A stretch of DNA of 64,000 bases from assembly GCF_040931995.1 (NCBI RefSeq), contig NZ_CP162412.1, forward strand, positions 248,001 to 312,000, in the 5' to 3' direction. Positions 37,566-46,947 of the stretch are shown piece after piece. Every line of letters starts with the position of its first letter. Position 1 is the stretch's first letter. Both the position numbers and the translations under genes were made by a program. The notes beneath the pieces were generated by a model, which was not told where the DNA came from, ran no database searches, and was given only the letters and a program-made list of their open reading frames with translations. This stretch comes from Pelagovum sp. HNIBRBA483. Lineage in GTDB: Bacteria > Pseudomonadota > Alphaproteobacteria > Rhodobacterales > Rhodobacteraceae.

Positions 37566-38475
37566 CACGAAGTCCACTTGTCTGATGCAGGAACCAGTCG
37601 ACAATGAAGTTCACCGCAACTGTCAGAAGCGCGATTGCAGCCGCCGGCAGCAGTGGCGTCAGCCCTGCCTTCAGGTCATAGGCTGCGAATTGGATCAGTG
37701 AGGCGTTCTCCCGCACCATCGAGCCCCAGTCTGCGGTCGGCGGTTGAATGCCAACGCCAAGGAAAGAGAGCGCCGAGATCGTCAGGAATACGAAGCAGAA
37801 GCGTAAACCAAACTCCGCCACCAAGGGCGGCATGATGTTCGGCAGGATTTCGCGGCGCATCACCCAGCCCAGCCCTTCGCCGCGCAAGCGCGCCGCTTCG
37901 ACATAGTCCATCACCACAACGCCAACCGCGACCGACCGCGTCAGGCGGAACACGCGGGTCGAGTCCAGTACCGCGATGATCAGGATCAGGCTGGTGACGG
38001 TCGAACCAAAAATCGAGAGCAACATCAGCGCGAAAATGAGGCTTGGGATCGCCATCAAAACATCCACTGCACGGCTCAGGATCTGGTCAAGCCAGCTCCG
38101 GTTTATTGCGGCGACCAAGCCCAGCCCGCCTCCAATCAAGAAGGCGAGAAAGGTGGTAACAAGCGCAATGCCCATCGTATTTCGTGCGCCGTAGATCAGG
38201 CGCGAGAGGATATCCCGCCCGATCTGATCGGTGCCGAAAACATGCCCATCACCCCAAGGAAGATATGCCGCAAAAGAGCTGTCCGCTTCGCCATAGGGGG
38301 CCAATACCGGCGCAAAGAGCGCGACGATGATGTAGAAGGTCACGACGATCATGCCGAACCAAGCCGTCACGGGCGCTTTCTTCAATACAAGCCAGATCCG
38401 TTCCGAACGGGTCCGGCGCTTGCGAACGGCACCGACTTCCGCGGCGGCCGAGTATGTTTCGGGTGTTTCGCTCAT
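37555..38475 (-). CDS. ABC transporter permease, DppC type
   Basis: A 306-residue inner-membrane protein with about six helices. The N-terminal cytosolic part is charged; then comes the OppC/DppC mark DQIGRDILSRLIYGARNTMGIAL and the EAA-like loop DYVEAARLRGEGLGWVMRREILPNIMPPL (in part). It forms the import channel with the DppB-type permease. Start and stop overlap the neighbours by 4 and 11 bp, so the three genes are one operon. Substrate class is peptides, opines or sugars carried by family-5 binding proteins. Confidence 0.92.
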   Translation of the reverse strand: MSETPETYSAAAEVGAVRKRRTRSERIWLVLKKAPVTAWFGMIVVTFYIIVALFAPVLAPYGEADSSFAAYLPWGDGHVFGTDQIGRDILSRLIYGARNTMGIALVTTFLAFLIGGGLGLVAAINRSWLDQILSRAVDVLMAIPSLIFALMLLSIFGSTVTSLILIIAVLDSTRVFRLTRSVAVGVVVMDYVEAARLRGEGLGWVMRREILPNIMPPLVAEFGLRFCFVFLTISALSFLGVGIQPPTADWGSMVRENASLIQFAAYDLKAGLTPLLPAAAIALLTVAVNFIVDWFLHQTSGLRDEH

Positions 38476-39452
38476 CTCGGGTGCAACAATCTCGGGTTGG
38501 TAACGATGCCAATGATATCGGCGATCAGGTTCAAAAGGATGTAGGTCGCGGCAAAGATCAGCGCGCAGCCCTGCACCACGGGGATATCCCGCGAGGTCAC
38601 GCTATCAACCATCAATTGCCCGACCCCGGGATAGACAAAGACAACCTCAACCACGACAACGCCGACCACCAGATAGGCGAGGTTGAAGGCGATCACGGTG
38701 GCGATCGGCGCCCATGCATTCGGCAGTGCGTGCTTGATGATGACCTCGCGCTGCGACGCGCCCTTGAGCCGCGCCATTTCGATATACGGGCTGGCCAGCA
38801 GGTTGATAATCGCCGCCCGCGTCATCCGCATCATATGCGCGACGATGACCAGCGTTAGCGTCATGGCGGGCAGGGCGATGCGGAACAGCCGCTCCATGAA
38901 CGGTGTGCTGGCATCCACATTCGCCAGCGACGGAAACACCGGCCAGAGCGAGGCGAGCAGCAGGATCAGGATATAAGCAACAAAGAACTCCGGCGTGGAA
39001 ATCGTCGTCAGCGTCGCCGCGTTCACCGTCCGGTCATAGGCGGAATTTCGGTAGAGCGCGGCCGTCACACCAAGGAACAGCGCCAGCGGCACAGCGATCA
39101 CCGCGGTGACAGCGGCGAGGAACAACGTATTCGACAGGCGCGGCGCAATCAGGTCGATCACAGGCCGCGAACGGTCCACGCCGGATGAATTGCGCCCCGA
39201 GAAGGATGTTCCCAGATCGCCTTGAAGAACACCCGCGACCCACTCGACGTATCGGATCGGCGCAGGTGTATCGAGCCCAAGCTCCCTGCGGAAGGCCGCC
39301 ACAGTTTCCTCGGTTGCTGCCTGTCCAAGCACAGCTTCCCCGAAATCACCGGGCAAAAGCGAGACAGCACTAAAAATAATGGCGGATACGATAAATAGCG
39401 TCAGAAGGCCCAAACCTAGGCGCTTCAGCACAGTCGCGAGCACTGGATGCAA
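38472..39452 (-). CDS. ABC transporter permease, DppB type
   Basis: A 326-residue inner-membrane protein with the DppB pattern: N-terminal helix (LGLGLLTLFIVSAIIFSAVSLLPGDF), periplasmic loop with RRELGLDTPAPIRYVEW, and the EAA loop SPYIEMARLKGASQREVIIKHALPNAWAPI (in part). First gene of the minus-strand transporter operon and divergent from the binding-protein gene. An uncommon point is that the substrate-binding gene is not in the same operon but faces away, so the two transcripts may be tuned separately. Confidence 0.92.
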   Translation of the reverse strand: MHPVLATVLKRLGLGLLTLFIVSAIIFSAVSLLPGDFGEAVLGQAATEETVAAFRRELGLDTPAPIRYVEWVAGVLQGDLGTSFSGRNSSGVDRSRPVIDLIAPRLSNTLFLAAVTAVIAVPLALFLGVTAALYRNSAYDRTVNAATLTTISTPEFFVAYILILLLASLWPVFPSLANVDASTPFMERLFRIALPAMTLTLVIVAHMMRMTRAAIINLLASPYIEMARLKGASQREVIIKHALPNAWAPIATVIAFNLAYLVVGVVVVEVVFVYPGVGQLMVDSVTSRDIPVVQGCALIFAATYILLNLIADIIGIVTNPRLLHPR

Positions 39453-39709
39453 GCTTCTTCCCCCTGTCTTCCCCTGTTTTTATCTGCTTCCGCCTTCTTT
39501 TTGGCGGCGGGTGTCCCGTCATAAGACAGAACCGATGCGTGGTTGTAAACCTTTTTGCCGTCACCTCGCGCACCCGCCAATTATGGATGAGCGACATTTC
39601 CCACGTCGAATTTGAGCAAAATGCTGGACCTGACGCGCGGAATCGGTTGGTATCTAGGGGATCCCTCTCTGACTGCGGTCGAGACGAGGGAGCAAACAGG
39701 GAGAAAAAA
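39453..39709. promoter_or_regulatory. Divergent control region of the ABC transporter
   Basis: This 257-bp region separates the permease and binding-protein genes and must hold both promoters. An inverted repeat GGTT-GTA-AACC is at 39541-39551, and a GGGATCCC palindrome is near 39659-39666. Either might be an operator, for example for the LacI-type regulator at 41405-42430, but this is speculative. GGGAG just before 39710 is the ribosome-binding site of the binding protein. Confidence 0.4.
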
Positions 39710-41317
39710 GTGAAAAAAGATATCTACCTCAAGAACAAAGCGTCCCAACTGACCACCGGCCAGATCGACCGGCGTTCGTTCATCATGTCGTCTCTTGCCG
39801 CTGGCGTCACTCTGCCCGCCGCAATGTCTATGGCAGATATGGCAATGGCCCAGACGCCGAAGTCCGGCGGTCTTTTCCGTGCTGGCATGGCCTACGGCTC
39901 AACGACAGACAGCCTCGATCCAGCGACTTTCGAAAACGGCATGATGACCATGGTGGGCTACACCTATGGTAACACGCTCACCGAGATTGCCGCTGATGGC
40001 AGCCTCATTCCTGAATTGGCCGAAAGCTACGAGCCGTCCAATGGCGGCGCAACTTGGGCCTTCAACCTCCGCCGTGGTGTTGAATTCCACAACGGCAAGA
40101 CGCTAACCGCTGACGATGTCTTGGCGACCTACGCGTATCATATGGGCGAGGACTCGACCTCTGCGGCCAAGGGTCTGCTTTCCGCAATCACCGGAATTCG
40201 CAAAGAGGGCGACTATCAGGTTATCATCGACCTCGATTCCCCGAACGCCGACTTCCCGTTCATTGTGTCGGATTACCACCTGCTGATCCTGCCGGCCGAG
40301 AATGGCGAGGTCGACCCGAACTCCGGCATCGGTACCGGCGGCTATGTCATGTCCGAGTTCGATCCGGGCGTACGACTGCGCAGCACGCGCAACCCGAACT
40401 ACTTCAAAGAGGGCGCAGCCCATTTTGACGAGCTTGAGTTGATCTCGATCATCGACGTAACCGCTCGCCAGAACGCTCTGATGAGCGGCGATGTCGACAC
40501 CATCAGCCGGATCGACCCCAAAACGGTGAACCTGCTGGCCCGTGCCCCGAACCTCAATATCCTCGAAACCACCGGCACACTGCACTACACCTTCCCGATG
40601 CGCCTCGATACCGCGCCGTTCGATAACTACGATCTGCGCATGGCTCTGAAGCTGTCGCTCAAGCGTCAGGAACTGGTGGACAAGATCCTCCTCGGGCACG
40701 GTGCTGTTGGTAACGACCACCCGATCTCGACGGCAAACCGCTTCCATGCAAGCGACCTGCCGCAGCGCGAGTTCGATCCGGAACTGGCCGCGCATCACTA
40801 CAAGAAGTCCGGCCATAGCGGTCCGATCCAGCTGTCCTCTTCGGACGCGGCATTTGCAGGCGCGGTCGACGCCGCTCAGCTCATCGCCGCCTCTGCTGCC
40901 GAAGCAGGGATCGACGTTGAAGTGGTTCGTGAGCCTTCCGATGGTTACTGGTCCAACGTCTGGAACAAGAAGGGCTGGAGCGCCTGCTACTGGGGTGGCC
41001 GTCCGACCGAAGACTGGATGTTCGCATCGGCTTATGTCGAAGACACCGAGTGGAACGACACCGCTTGGCGCAACACTGAAGCTGCCAACCAGTTCAACGC
41101 GCTGGTCAAAGATGGCCGCTCCGAACTGGACGACACCAAGCGTGCCACGATCTACGCCGAATGCCAGCGCCTCATCAATGATGACGGCGGCGCCATCGTC
41201 GCGATGTTCGCCAACTACATCATGGGCCTTGGCAATGGTCTGACCCATGGCGAGAACGTTGCCGCGAACTGGGATCTCGACGGCCTCAAGGCGCATGAGC
41301 GCTGGTGGTTCTCGTAA
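39710..41317 (+). CDS. Tat-exported ABC substrate-binding protein (family 5)
   Basis: A 535-residue protein. GTG at 39710 is chosen: GGGAG lies just before it, and it is the nearest start giving an intact export signal. The N-terminal twin-arginine motif is DRRSFIMSSLAAGVTLPAAM with cleavage near AMAQ. The mature part is the SBP_bac_5 fold: LTEIAADGSLIPELAESYEPSNGGATW and FNLRRGVEFHNGKTLTADDVL (both in part). Such proteins carry peptides, opines or sugars to DppBC-type permeases; use of Tat suggests folding before export. A terminator follows its stop. Confidence 0.92.
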   Translation: MKKDIYLKNKASQLTTGQIDRRSFIMSSLAAGVTLPAAMSMADMAMAQTPKSGGLFRAGMAYGSTTDSLDPATFENGMMTMVGYTYGNTLTEIAADGSLIPELAESYEPSNGGATWAFNLRRGVEFHNGKTLTADDVLATYAYHMGEDSTSAAKGLLSAITGIRKEGDYQVIIDLDSPNADFPFIVSDYHLLILPAENGEVDPNSGIGTGGYVMSEFDPGVRLRSTRNPNYFKEGAAHFDELELISIIDVTARQNALMSGDVDTISRIDPKTVNLLARAPNLNILETTGTLHYTFPMRLDTAPFDNYDLRMALKLSLKRQELVDKILLGHGAVGNDHPISTANRFHASDLPQREFDPELAAHHYKKSGHSGPIQLSSSDAAFAGAVDAAQLIAASAAEAGIDVEVVREPSDGYWSNVWNKKGWSACYWGGRPTEDWMFASAYVEDTEWNDTAWRNTEAANQFNALVKDGRSELDDTKRATIYAECQRLINDDGGAIVAMFANYIMGLGNGLTHGENVAANWDLDGLKAHERWWFS

Positions 41318-41339
41318 GTTCGACCCCATAAAAATGCAG

Positions 41340-41370
41340 CACCCGGCGGTTTCCGCCGGGTGTTTTCGTT
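41340..41370 (+). terminator. Terminator after the binding-protein gene
   Basis: CACCCGGCGG-TTT-CCGCCGGGTG, a perfect 10-bp stem with TTTTCGTTTT behind it, 23 bp after the stop. It may also serve the convergent LacI gene in part. Confidence 0.85.
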
Positions 41371-41404
41371 TTGGCTCAGTTGATTTGGGATCGGCGTAGC
41401 GCCC

Positions 41405-42430
41405 TTACGAGCGGCGCAGCGTGTCCCCGGCATTCAGCTTGGGCGAAATTTCGATCAGCTGCGGCTTCTGCTCCGCGCCTTCGGCATTCTGCTCCGAAAT
41501 GATCCGCGCCGCGGCTTCTCCAATCTCGCGCCGGCAGGCATCCATCGTCGCCAGTCTGCGCGGCAAGCCATCAAGCAATTCCACACCGTTGAAGCCTGCA
41601 AGCCCGATCTCACTCGGAATATCGACACCCTTTTCCAACAGATGCAGCAATCCACCCGCGCCGATCATGTCGTTAGAATAGTAGAGGAAATCCAGATCAG
41701 GCGAGCGTTTCAGCATCGCCTCTGTCATTTCGCGCCCCTTCGCCAGTGCCGAACCACCGGAGTAGAACTCCTGATCGACGATCTCGATACCGGCCTTGGC
41801 GAGGGTCTGGGTGAATCCTTCAAAACGCTTACGCGCGCGGTGATCCAGCGGCATCTTGGTGCCCATGAATCCGATCTTGCGATAGCCCGCCGCGATGATC
41901 TCCTCGGCCATGATACGCCCCGCGCGCCGGTGCGAAATGCCCACGCAAGAATCGATCGGCTGCCCGTCGATATCCATGATCTCCACCACAGGGATACCAG
42001 CCCGCGCCAGCATCGCCCGCGACGCTTCCGAATGCTCAAGCCCAGCAATGATGACACCCGATGGCCGCCATGACAGCATCTCGAAGAGCACTTTCTCTTC
42101 CCGCTCGGGCAGGTAATCAGTGACACCCACGACCGGCTGAAGCGGCGTATCCGCGAGCACGTCGCTGATCCCAGAAAGCACCTCGGGGAACACCATATTC
42201 CCCAGTGACGGGATGATAACAGCAACAAGATTGACCCGCTGTGATGCCAAAGCGCCTGCGATCTTGTTTGGCACATAGCCAAGCTTCTTGGCTGCTTCCT
42301 GAACTTTTTGCCGCGTCGCCTCGCTCACATCGCCCTTATTCCGCAAAACGCGGCTGACGGTCATTTCACTAACGCCGGAGGCTTCCGATACATCCCGCAA
42401 GGTGAGTGGGCGTTTATTGTTATTCGTCAC
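41405..42430 (-). CDS. LacI-family transcriptional regulator
   Basis: A 341-residue protein from the GTG at 42430. The helix-turn-helix reads LTLRDVSEASGVSEMTVSRVLRN with the LacI hinge helix PNKIAGALASQ. The sugar-binding-type domain follows (VAVIIPSLGNMVFPEVLSGI, VVEIMDIDGQPIDSCVGISH, LDFLYYSNDMIGAGGL). It is closest in general appearance to GntR-type LacI repressors of gluconate genes. The frame is open further upstream (ATG at 42499 is an alternative), but the region before residue 1 is not conserved in kind. It converges on the ABC binding-protein gene, which makes that transporter a possible target. Confidence 0.88.
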   Translation of the reverse strand: MTNNNKRPLTLRDVSEASGVSEMTVSRVLRNKGDVSEATRQKVQEAAKKLGYVPNKIAGALASQRVNLVAVIIPSLGNMVFPEVLSGISDVLADTPLQPVVGVTDYLPEREEKVLFEMLSWRPSGVIIAGLEHSEASRAMLARAGIPVVEIMDIDGQPIDSCVGISHRRAGRIMAEEIIAAGYRKIGFMGTKMPLDHRARKRFEGFTQTLAKAGIEIVDQEFYSGGSALAKGREMTEAMLKRSPDLDFLYYSNDMIGAGGLLHLLEKGVDIPSEIGLAGFNGVELLDGLPRRLATMDACRREIGEAAARIISEQNAEGAEQKPQLIEISPKLNAGDTLRRS

Positions 42431-42510
42431 TGAAAAGGGTTCCTCATCCAGTCCTTTCTCATTTGTTAGCGTTTGTAGCACGGCTTGTCCAAGCCTCATG
42501 CGCCTAAACA

Positions 42511-42539
42511 TTGACCTCAAGCGCGTAACACGGCATTCA
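42511..42539 (+). promoter_or_regulatory. Possible promoter of tRNA-Arg
   Basis: TTGACC at 42511-42516, 17-bp spacer, CATTCA at 42534-42539, then 9 bp to the tRNA 5' end. The -35 is good, the -10 weak. Confidence 0.35.
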
Positions 42540-42548
42540 GCCAGAAGC

Positions 42549-42624
42549 GGCTTCGTAGCTCAGGGGATAGAGCAACCGCCTCCTAAGCGGTAGGTCATAG
42601 GTTCGAATCCTATCGAGGCCGCCA
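42549..42624 (+). tRNA. tRNA-Arg (anticodon CCU)
   Basis: A 76-nt tRNA with encoded CCA. Acceptor stem GGCTTCG pairs with CGAGGCC (one G-U pair); D arm GCTCAGGGGATAGAGC; anticodon stem ACCGC/GCGGT with 7-nt loop CTCCTAA, anticodon CCT; T arm with GGTTCGAATCC; discriminator G. It reads AGG codons. No integrase or attachment-site duplication was seen next to it, though tRNA-Arg genes often serve as such sites. Confidence 0.96.
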
Positions 42625-42763
42625 TTTATTCCGCTCCACTGGACGCTCTGCCCATCCAGCCTCTCAGAAATTTCCGCGGCTTGTTCTTGACCGTGCGCCG
42701 TCCTAATTGGATGCATGAGAACATTGGCCGCCCCTTGGCCGCGACTTGGAAAATGCCGCACAC

Positions 42764-44035
42764 ATGACACACCATCCCCATTCCATTGATGCCGACCTGC
42801 TCGCGCAAATTCGCAGCCGTTTCGCACATGTCGATACCTGCCCGTTCGAAGGCGAGCGCGTCTTTTTCGAAAATGCAGGCGGCGCTCTGACCCTGAATTC
42901 GGTTGTCGAAACCTCAGCGAAATTTGCTGCCATTCCCGACAATCAGGGCCGCGATAACCCTGCCGCCCATGCACTTGTAGCGATCATCGAAAAGGCAAAA
43001 GCCGATATGGCGGTCTTTTTCAATGCGCCTGAGGGCAGGTTCTTCGTGGGTGAAAGCGGCACCGAACTGCTCTTTCGCCTGATCCGCAGCGCCTGCCTTG
43101 GCACCGAGGGCGGGCAGGTACTCGGCAGCACGCTCGAACACCCCGCAACCCGCAGCGCCGCCCGCCATTGGTCCGAGGTCGCGGGTAAATCCCACGTTCT
43201 CGTGGCGCATGATGATGCAACCGGCACCGTCGAGCCGCAGCATTATGCCGCCGCGATCACACCCGATACCCGCGTCGCCACGATCCTGCACACATCGCCC
43301 GTCTCCGGCATGGGGGTCGATGTGGCCGCCATCGCCGCCGAAATCCGCAAGGTTGCGGCGGAGTGCATCATCATCGTTGATGGCATCCAACACGCGGCGC
43401 ATGGGCGGCTTGATATCGCCAGCTACGATGTCGATGGCTATGTCGTCTCGCCCTACAAGGTGTTTTCGCGGCACGGCTATGGCCTCGCTTGGGTGTCAGA
43501 CAGGCTCAATGCCCTCAAGCATGAGCATCTGATCGACGCGCCCGGCAATCCGTGGGAATTTGGCACCCGCGATACCGGCTCCTACGCGACCTTCTCTGAT
43601 GTTGTTGATTACTTCGACTGGCTCGGCGGCGCAGTGTCCGCTGCCACCGACCGGCGCGAAAGGATCGTCGCCGCAGGGGAGGCCATCCATGCACATGAAG
43701 CGGCGCTCACCCATGCAATGATCCACGGCACCGGCAATAACAAAGGTCTGGCAGATATGCCGGAGGTCACGATTGTCGGCGGTGTGGATAACCCCCGCCG
43801 CGAAGGGCTGGTCACGATCGCGGTCGCAGGGATGGATGCGCCGGATGTCGTGACCGAGCTACGCAAACGGGGCATTCGCACCCATACGCGCAAGGCGGAT
43901 CACTACTCCGCCAATATCCTTGCGCCCTTGGGGATGAGCGCCGCCGTTCGCGTGTCGATGTGCCATTATAACAGCGAAGCGGAGGTCGCTAAATTCCTCC
44001 AAGCCATGCGCGAAATCACCGAAGCCGTGCGCTAG
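42764..44035 (+). CDS. Class V aminotransferase-fold PLP enzyme
   Basis: A 423-residue protein of the cysteine desulfurase / isopenicillin N epimerase superfamily. The PLP lysine lies in YVVSPYKVFSRHGYGLAWV; the upstream VDGIQHAAHGRLDI holds the Asp that pairs with the pyridine nitrogen; FFENAGGALTLNSVV is the usual N-terminal substrate region. A Cys at the desulfurase loop could not be identified, so lyase, epimerase and aminotransferase activities are all possible. It stands between the tRNA and the convergent choV gene, with no clear operon partner. Start 42764 chosen; ATG at 42752 is an alternative. Confidence 0.8.
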   Translation: MTHHPHSIDADLLAQIRSRFAHVDTCPFEGERVFFENAGGALTLNSVVETSAKFAAIPDNQGRDNPAAHALVAIIEKAKADMAVFFNAPEGRFFVGESGTELLFRLIRSACLGTEGGQVLGSTLEHPATRSAARHWSEVAGKSHVLVAHDDATGTVEPQHYAAAITPDTRVATILHTSPVSGMGVDVAAIAAEIRKVAAECIIIVDGIQHAAHGRLDIASYDVDGYVVSPYKVFSRHGYGLAWVSDRLNALKHEHLIDAPGNPWEFGTRDTGSYATFSDVVDYFDWLGGAVSAATDRRERIVAAGEAIHAHEAALTHAMIHGTGNNKGLADMPEVTIVGGVDNPRREGLVTIAVAGMDAPDVVTELRKRGIRTHTRKADHYSANILAPLGMSAAVRVSMCHYNSEAEVAKFLQAMREITEAVR

Positions 44036-44043
44036 CTTACCAG

Positions 44044-45066
44044 TCAGGCGCCGTTCGGGTTGGTGAGTTTCGCAACGACCCGCGCGGCGTCTATCTGCCC
44101 CACGGCCACGCCATCCCGCGTCACGCCGATGACATTGCTTTCCGCCAGCGCGGTCATCACCTCTTTCACCGGGGCATCATGCGCAACACTTTGCGCGGGC
44201 GCGGCGGTCGTTGGTTCCATCACATCACCAGCGGTCAATACCCCGAGCGGGTTCATATGCGCCACAAAATCCGCGACATACTCATTTGCGGGGGCCGTGA
44301 AGATCTCCTGCGGGGTGCCGCATTGCACAATGCGCCCACCTTCCATGATGGCAATCCGGTTGCCGATCTTAAACGCCTCGTCCAGATCGTGACTGACGAA
44401 AACGATGGTCCGTTTGAGCCGCGCTTGTAAATCCAGCAACTCATCCTGCAATCGTGTACGGATCAGCGGATCAAGCGCCGAGAAAGGCTCGTCCATCAGC
44501 AGGATCGGCGCGTCGGTGGCAAAGGCGCGGGCAAGCCCCACGCGCTGTTGCATACCACCTGATAGCTCGCCCACCTTCCGCTCTGCCCAATCAGCAAGGC
44601 CAACCAGTTCCAACTGTTCGTCGGTTTTGCGCGCGCGTTCCGCTTTCGGGATGCCCGCCAGCTCCAGCCCCAGCCATGTGTTTTCCCGCACGGTGCGCCA
44701 CGGCAGCAGCCCGAATTGCTGGAACACCATCGCCACATGCCGCTGGCGAATATCGCGTAGCGTTGCGGCTGCGGCCTTGGTGACATTGACCATTCCGCCT
44801 TCGGTACGCACCTCGACAGAACCGCGCACCACTGGATTGAGCGCATTCACCGCCCGCAACAGGGTTGATTTCCCGGAACCCGAAAGCCCCATCAACACAA
44901 GGATTTCCCCTTCGGAAACGTCAAGGCTGCAATCATGCACGCCCAGAACCTGCCCAGTAGCGGCCTGAATCTCCGAGCGGCTTTGCCCCGCATCCATCAG
45001 CGGCAGGGCAACTTCGGGACGGTCGCCAAAAACGATCGACACATTGGAAAAGCTTACAGCGGTCAT
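44044..45066 (-). CDS. choV: Choline ABC transporter ATP-binding protein ChoV
   Basis: A 340-residue ATPase of the ProV/ChoV kind. Walker A GLSGSGKST at about residue 60, Q loop VFQQFGLLPWRTV, signature LSGGMQQRV, Walker B ILLMDEPFSALDPLIR, switch VSHDLDEA. The region between residues 15 and 45 is the ProV-type insert. The C-terminus has one CBS-like segment (VMEPTTAAPAQSVAHDAPVKEVM), which in relatives senses ionic strength. Last gene of choX-choW-choV, overlapping choW by 4 bp. It energises uptake of choline or betaine. Confidence 0.92.
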   Translation of the reverse strand: MTAVSFSNVSIVFGDRPEVALPLMDAGQSRSEIQAATGQVLGVHDCSLDVSEGEILVLMGLSGSGKSTLLRAVNALNPVVRGSVEVRTEGGMVNVTKAAAATLRDIRQRHVAMVFQQFGLLPWRTVRENTWLGLELAGIPKAERARKTDEQLELVGLADWAERKVGELSGGMQQRVGLARAFATDAPILLMDEPFSALDPLIRTRLQDELLDLQARLKRTIVFVSHDLDEAFKIGNRIAIMEGGRIVQCGTPQEIFTAPANEYVADFVAHMNPLGVLTAGDVMEPTTAAPAQSVAHDAPVKEVMTALAESNVIGVTRDGVAVGQIDAARVVAKLTNPNGA

Positions 45067-45896
45067 TTGCGGTCGATCCTCAGCATACGGTCCAGAAGAA
45101 TGGCCAACACCACGATGACGAAGCCGGATTCAAATCCCAGCGACGTATTCACCTGATTGAGTGCGCGCACCACCGGCACGCCAAGCCCGTCCGCGCCCAC
45201 AAGCGCTGCAATGACCACCATCGAAAGCGACAGCATGATCGTCTGGTTCAGCCCCGCCATGATTTGCGGGAAGGCATAAGGCAGTTCTACCTTCCACAAG
45301 ACCTGCCTTGGCGTCGCGCCAAAGGCTTGCGCGGCCTCCAACAGCGGTTTCGGCGTGGCGGTCACACCCAGATGCGTCAAACGGATCGGCGCGGGCAGGA
45401 CGAAAATCACCGTCGCAATCAACCCCGGCACCATGCCGATCCCGAAGAAGACAATCGCGGGGATCAGATACACAAAGGTTGGCAAAGTCTGCATCAGGTC
45501 CAGCACAGGGCGCATCCCCGCATAAAGCCGCGGCCGGTGTGCCACCGCGATCCCGATTGGCACGCCGATCCCCATACAAACGACGCAGGCAGAAAGCACC
45601 AGCGTCAGGCTCTCGGTGGTTTCTTCCCAATAGCCTTGGTTCATGATGAACAGAAAGCCCAGCACCACCAAGCCAGCAAGTTTCCAACTGCGTTGCATGG
45701 CCCAAGTCAGCCCCGCGAACAGCGCAATGATAATAAGGGGATGCGGGCTTTGCAGCACCCACAAAATACCGTCGATCAGCGCTTCCATGCCATCCGACAG
45801 CCCGTCGAAGAACCACGCGCCATAGGTTTGCAGAAGGTCAAAGACCCACTCGGCATAGTCACCAATCGGTATCTTGTTATCTGTCAGCCATTCCAT
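45063..45896 (-). CDS. choW: Choline ABC transporter permease ChoW
   Basis: A 277-residue membrane protein with about six helices, of the ProW type. The N-terminus has a periplasmic/amphipathic lead (DYAEWVFDLLQTYGAWFFDGLSDGMEAL), then core motifs PTFVYLIPAIVFFGIGMVPG and VELPYAFPQIMAGLNQTIMLSLSMVVIAALVGADGLG (both in part), which include the EAA-loop equivalent. It forms the channel for choline import with ChoV. A hairpin-plus-T-run lies between choX and this gene. Confidence 0.92.
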   Translation of the reverse strand: MEWLTDNKIPIGDYAEWVFDLLQTYGAWFFDGLSDGMEALIDGILWVLQSPHPLIIIALFAGLTWAMQRSWKLAGLVVLGFLFIMNQGYWEETTESLTLVLSACVVCMGIGVPIGIAVAHRPRLYAGMRPVLDLMQTLPTFVYLIPAIVFFGIGMVPGLIATVIFVLPAPIRLTHLGVTATPKPLLEAAQAFGATPRQVLWKVELPYAFPQIMAGLNQTIMLSLSMVVIAALVGADGLGVPVVRALNQVNTSLGFESGFVIVVLAILLDRMLRIDRK

Positions 45897-45955
45897 TCCG
45901 TCGCCCCGTTCCGATCACGTCCGCCAGCGTTTTCCGCCGGTCTGTCGTTTCTTGT

Positions 45956-45988
45956 AAAAACCCCCGGCGCGCTGGGCGGGCCGGGGGT
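45956..45988 (-). terminator. Intrinsic attenuator between choX and choW
   Basis: On the minus strand a 9-bp stem ACCCCCGGC/GCCGGGGGT with an 11-nt loop is followed directly by TTTTT. It lies just past the choX stop and before choW. It should make part of the transcripts end after choX, giving excess binding protein over permease. Confidence 0.75.
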
Positions 45989-45997
45989 CAGTGGTGC

Positions 45998-46918
45998 TTA
46001 GTTCAGCGCGGCGCTGACAGCGGCCATAGCGTCACCGCCATCGGCGGTGGTGACACCGTCGAGCCAGCCGTCCAAAACGCCCATATTGGCCTTCAGCCAT
46101 GCAGCAGCGGCCTCGTTCGGATCTTCGCCATCATCGAGGATCGCCGCCATGATCTCGTTTTCCATCGCCAGCGAGAACTCGAGGTTGCTGAGGAGCTGAC
46201 CGACATTGGCGCACTCCTCGACATAGCCTGCGCGCGTGTTGGTATAAACCTGCGCGCCGCCAAAGTTCGGGCCGAACCAGTCATCGCCACCGCTCAGGTA
46301 GGTCATGTCGAAATTGGCGTTCATCGGGTGCGGTTCCCAGCCGAGGAAGACAACCGGCTCGCCACGGCGGTCAGCACGGGCCACCTGTGCCAGCATGCCC
46401 TGCTCGGAGCTTTCAGCGACTTCAAAACCAGACAGGCCGAACTCGTCAGCCGCAATCATATCCATGATTAGGCGGTTACCGTCATTGCCCGGCTCGATGC
46501 CGTAAATTTTGCCTTCAAGCGCGTCTGCATGGGCGGCGATGTCGGCAAAGTCGGCGATGCCAAGATCGGCAGCCGCTTTGTTGACGGCCAGCGTATATTT
46601 CGCGCCATCGAGGTTCATCCGCACGGTATCGACGGTGCCTGCCTCGCGGTAGGGCGCGATGTCAGCTTCCATCGTCGGCATCCAGTTGCCGAGGAAGATG
46701 TCGATGTCGCCATTGGCCAGCGAGGTGTACGTCACCGGCACGGAAAGCACCTTCACGTCCGTCTCATAGCCAAGCGCGTCGAGCACGGTCGTCGTCGCGG
46801 CGGTTGTCGCGGTGATGTCGGTCCAGCCCACATCGGAAAAGCTAACGGTGCCACAATCCGCCAGCGCAGGGGACGCCGCCACGAGGGCCAGCGCCGATAG
46901 CATCGGTTTGAATTTCAT
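45998..46918 (-). CDS. choX: Choline-binding periplasmic protein ChoX
   Basis: A 306-residue protein with signal peptide (KFKPMLSALALVAASPALAD) cleaved before ADCGTV. ATG at 46918 has GGGAG in front; an earlier in-frame start would spoil the signal. The OpuAC-type fold shows in VSFSDVGWTDITATTAATTTVLDALGY (in part), IDIFLGNWMPTMEADI and VVFLGWEPHPMNANFD; the Trp residues in NWMP and LGW are the kind that form the aromatic box for the trimethylammonium head. It delivers choline to ChoW/ChoV. Divergent from betI. Confidence 0.93.
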   Translation of the reverse strand: MKFKPMLSALALVAASPALADCGTVSFSDVGWTDITATTAATTTVLDALGYETDVKVLSVPVTYTSLANGDIDIFLGNWMPTMEADIAPYREAGTVDTVRMNLDGAKYTLAVNKAAADLGIADFADIAAHADALEGKIYGIEPGNDGNRLIMDMIAADEFGLSGFEVAESSEQGMLAQVARADRRGEPVVFLGWEPHPMNANFDMTYLSGGDDWFGPNFGGAQVYTNTRAGYVEECANVGQLLSNLEFSLAMENEIMAAILDDGEDPNEAAAAWLKANMGVLDGWLDGVTTADGGDAMAAVSAALN

Positions 46919-46947
46919 CTTCGATCTCCCGTTGAAGATTTTTCTTG

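Noticed and set aside
42549-42763. tRNA-Arg as an integration site of a genomic island
   Set aside because: No integrase, no direct repeat of the tRNA 3' end and no change of gene style was seen nearby.
43783-43791. TGTGGATAA, a perfect DnaA-box sequence
   Set aside because: It is isolated and lies inside the coding sequence of the aminotransferase-fold gene; a single 9-mer is expected by chance.
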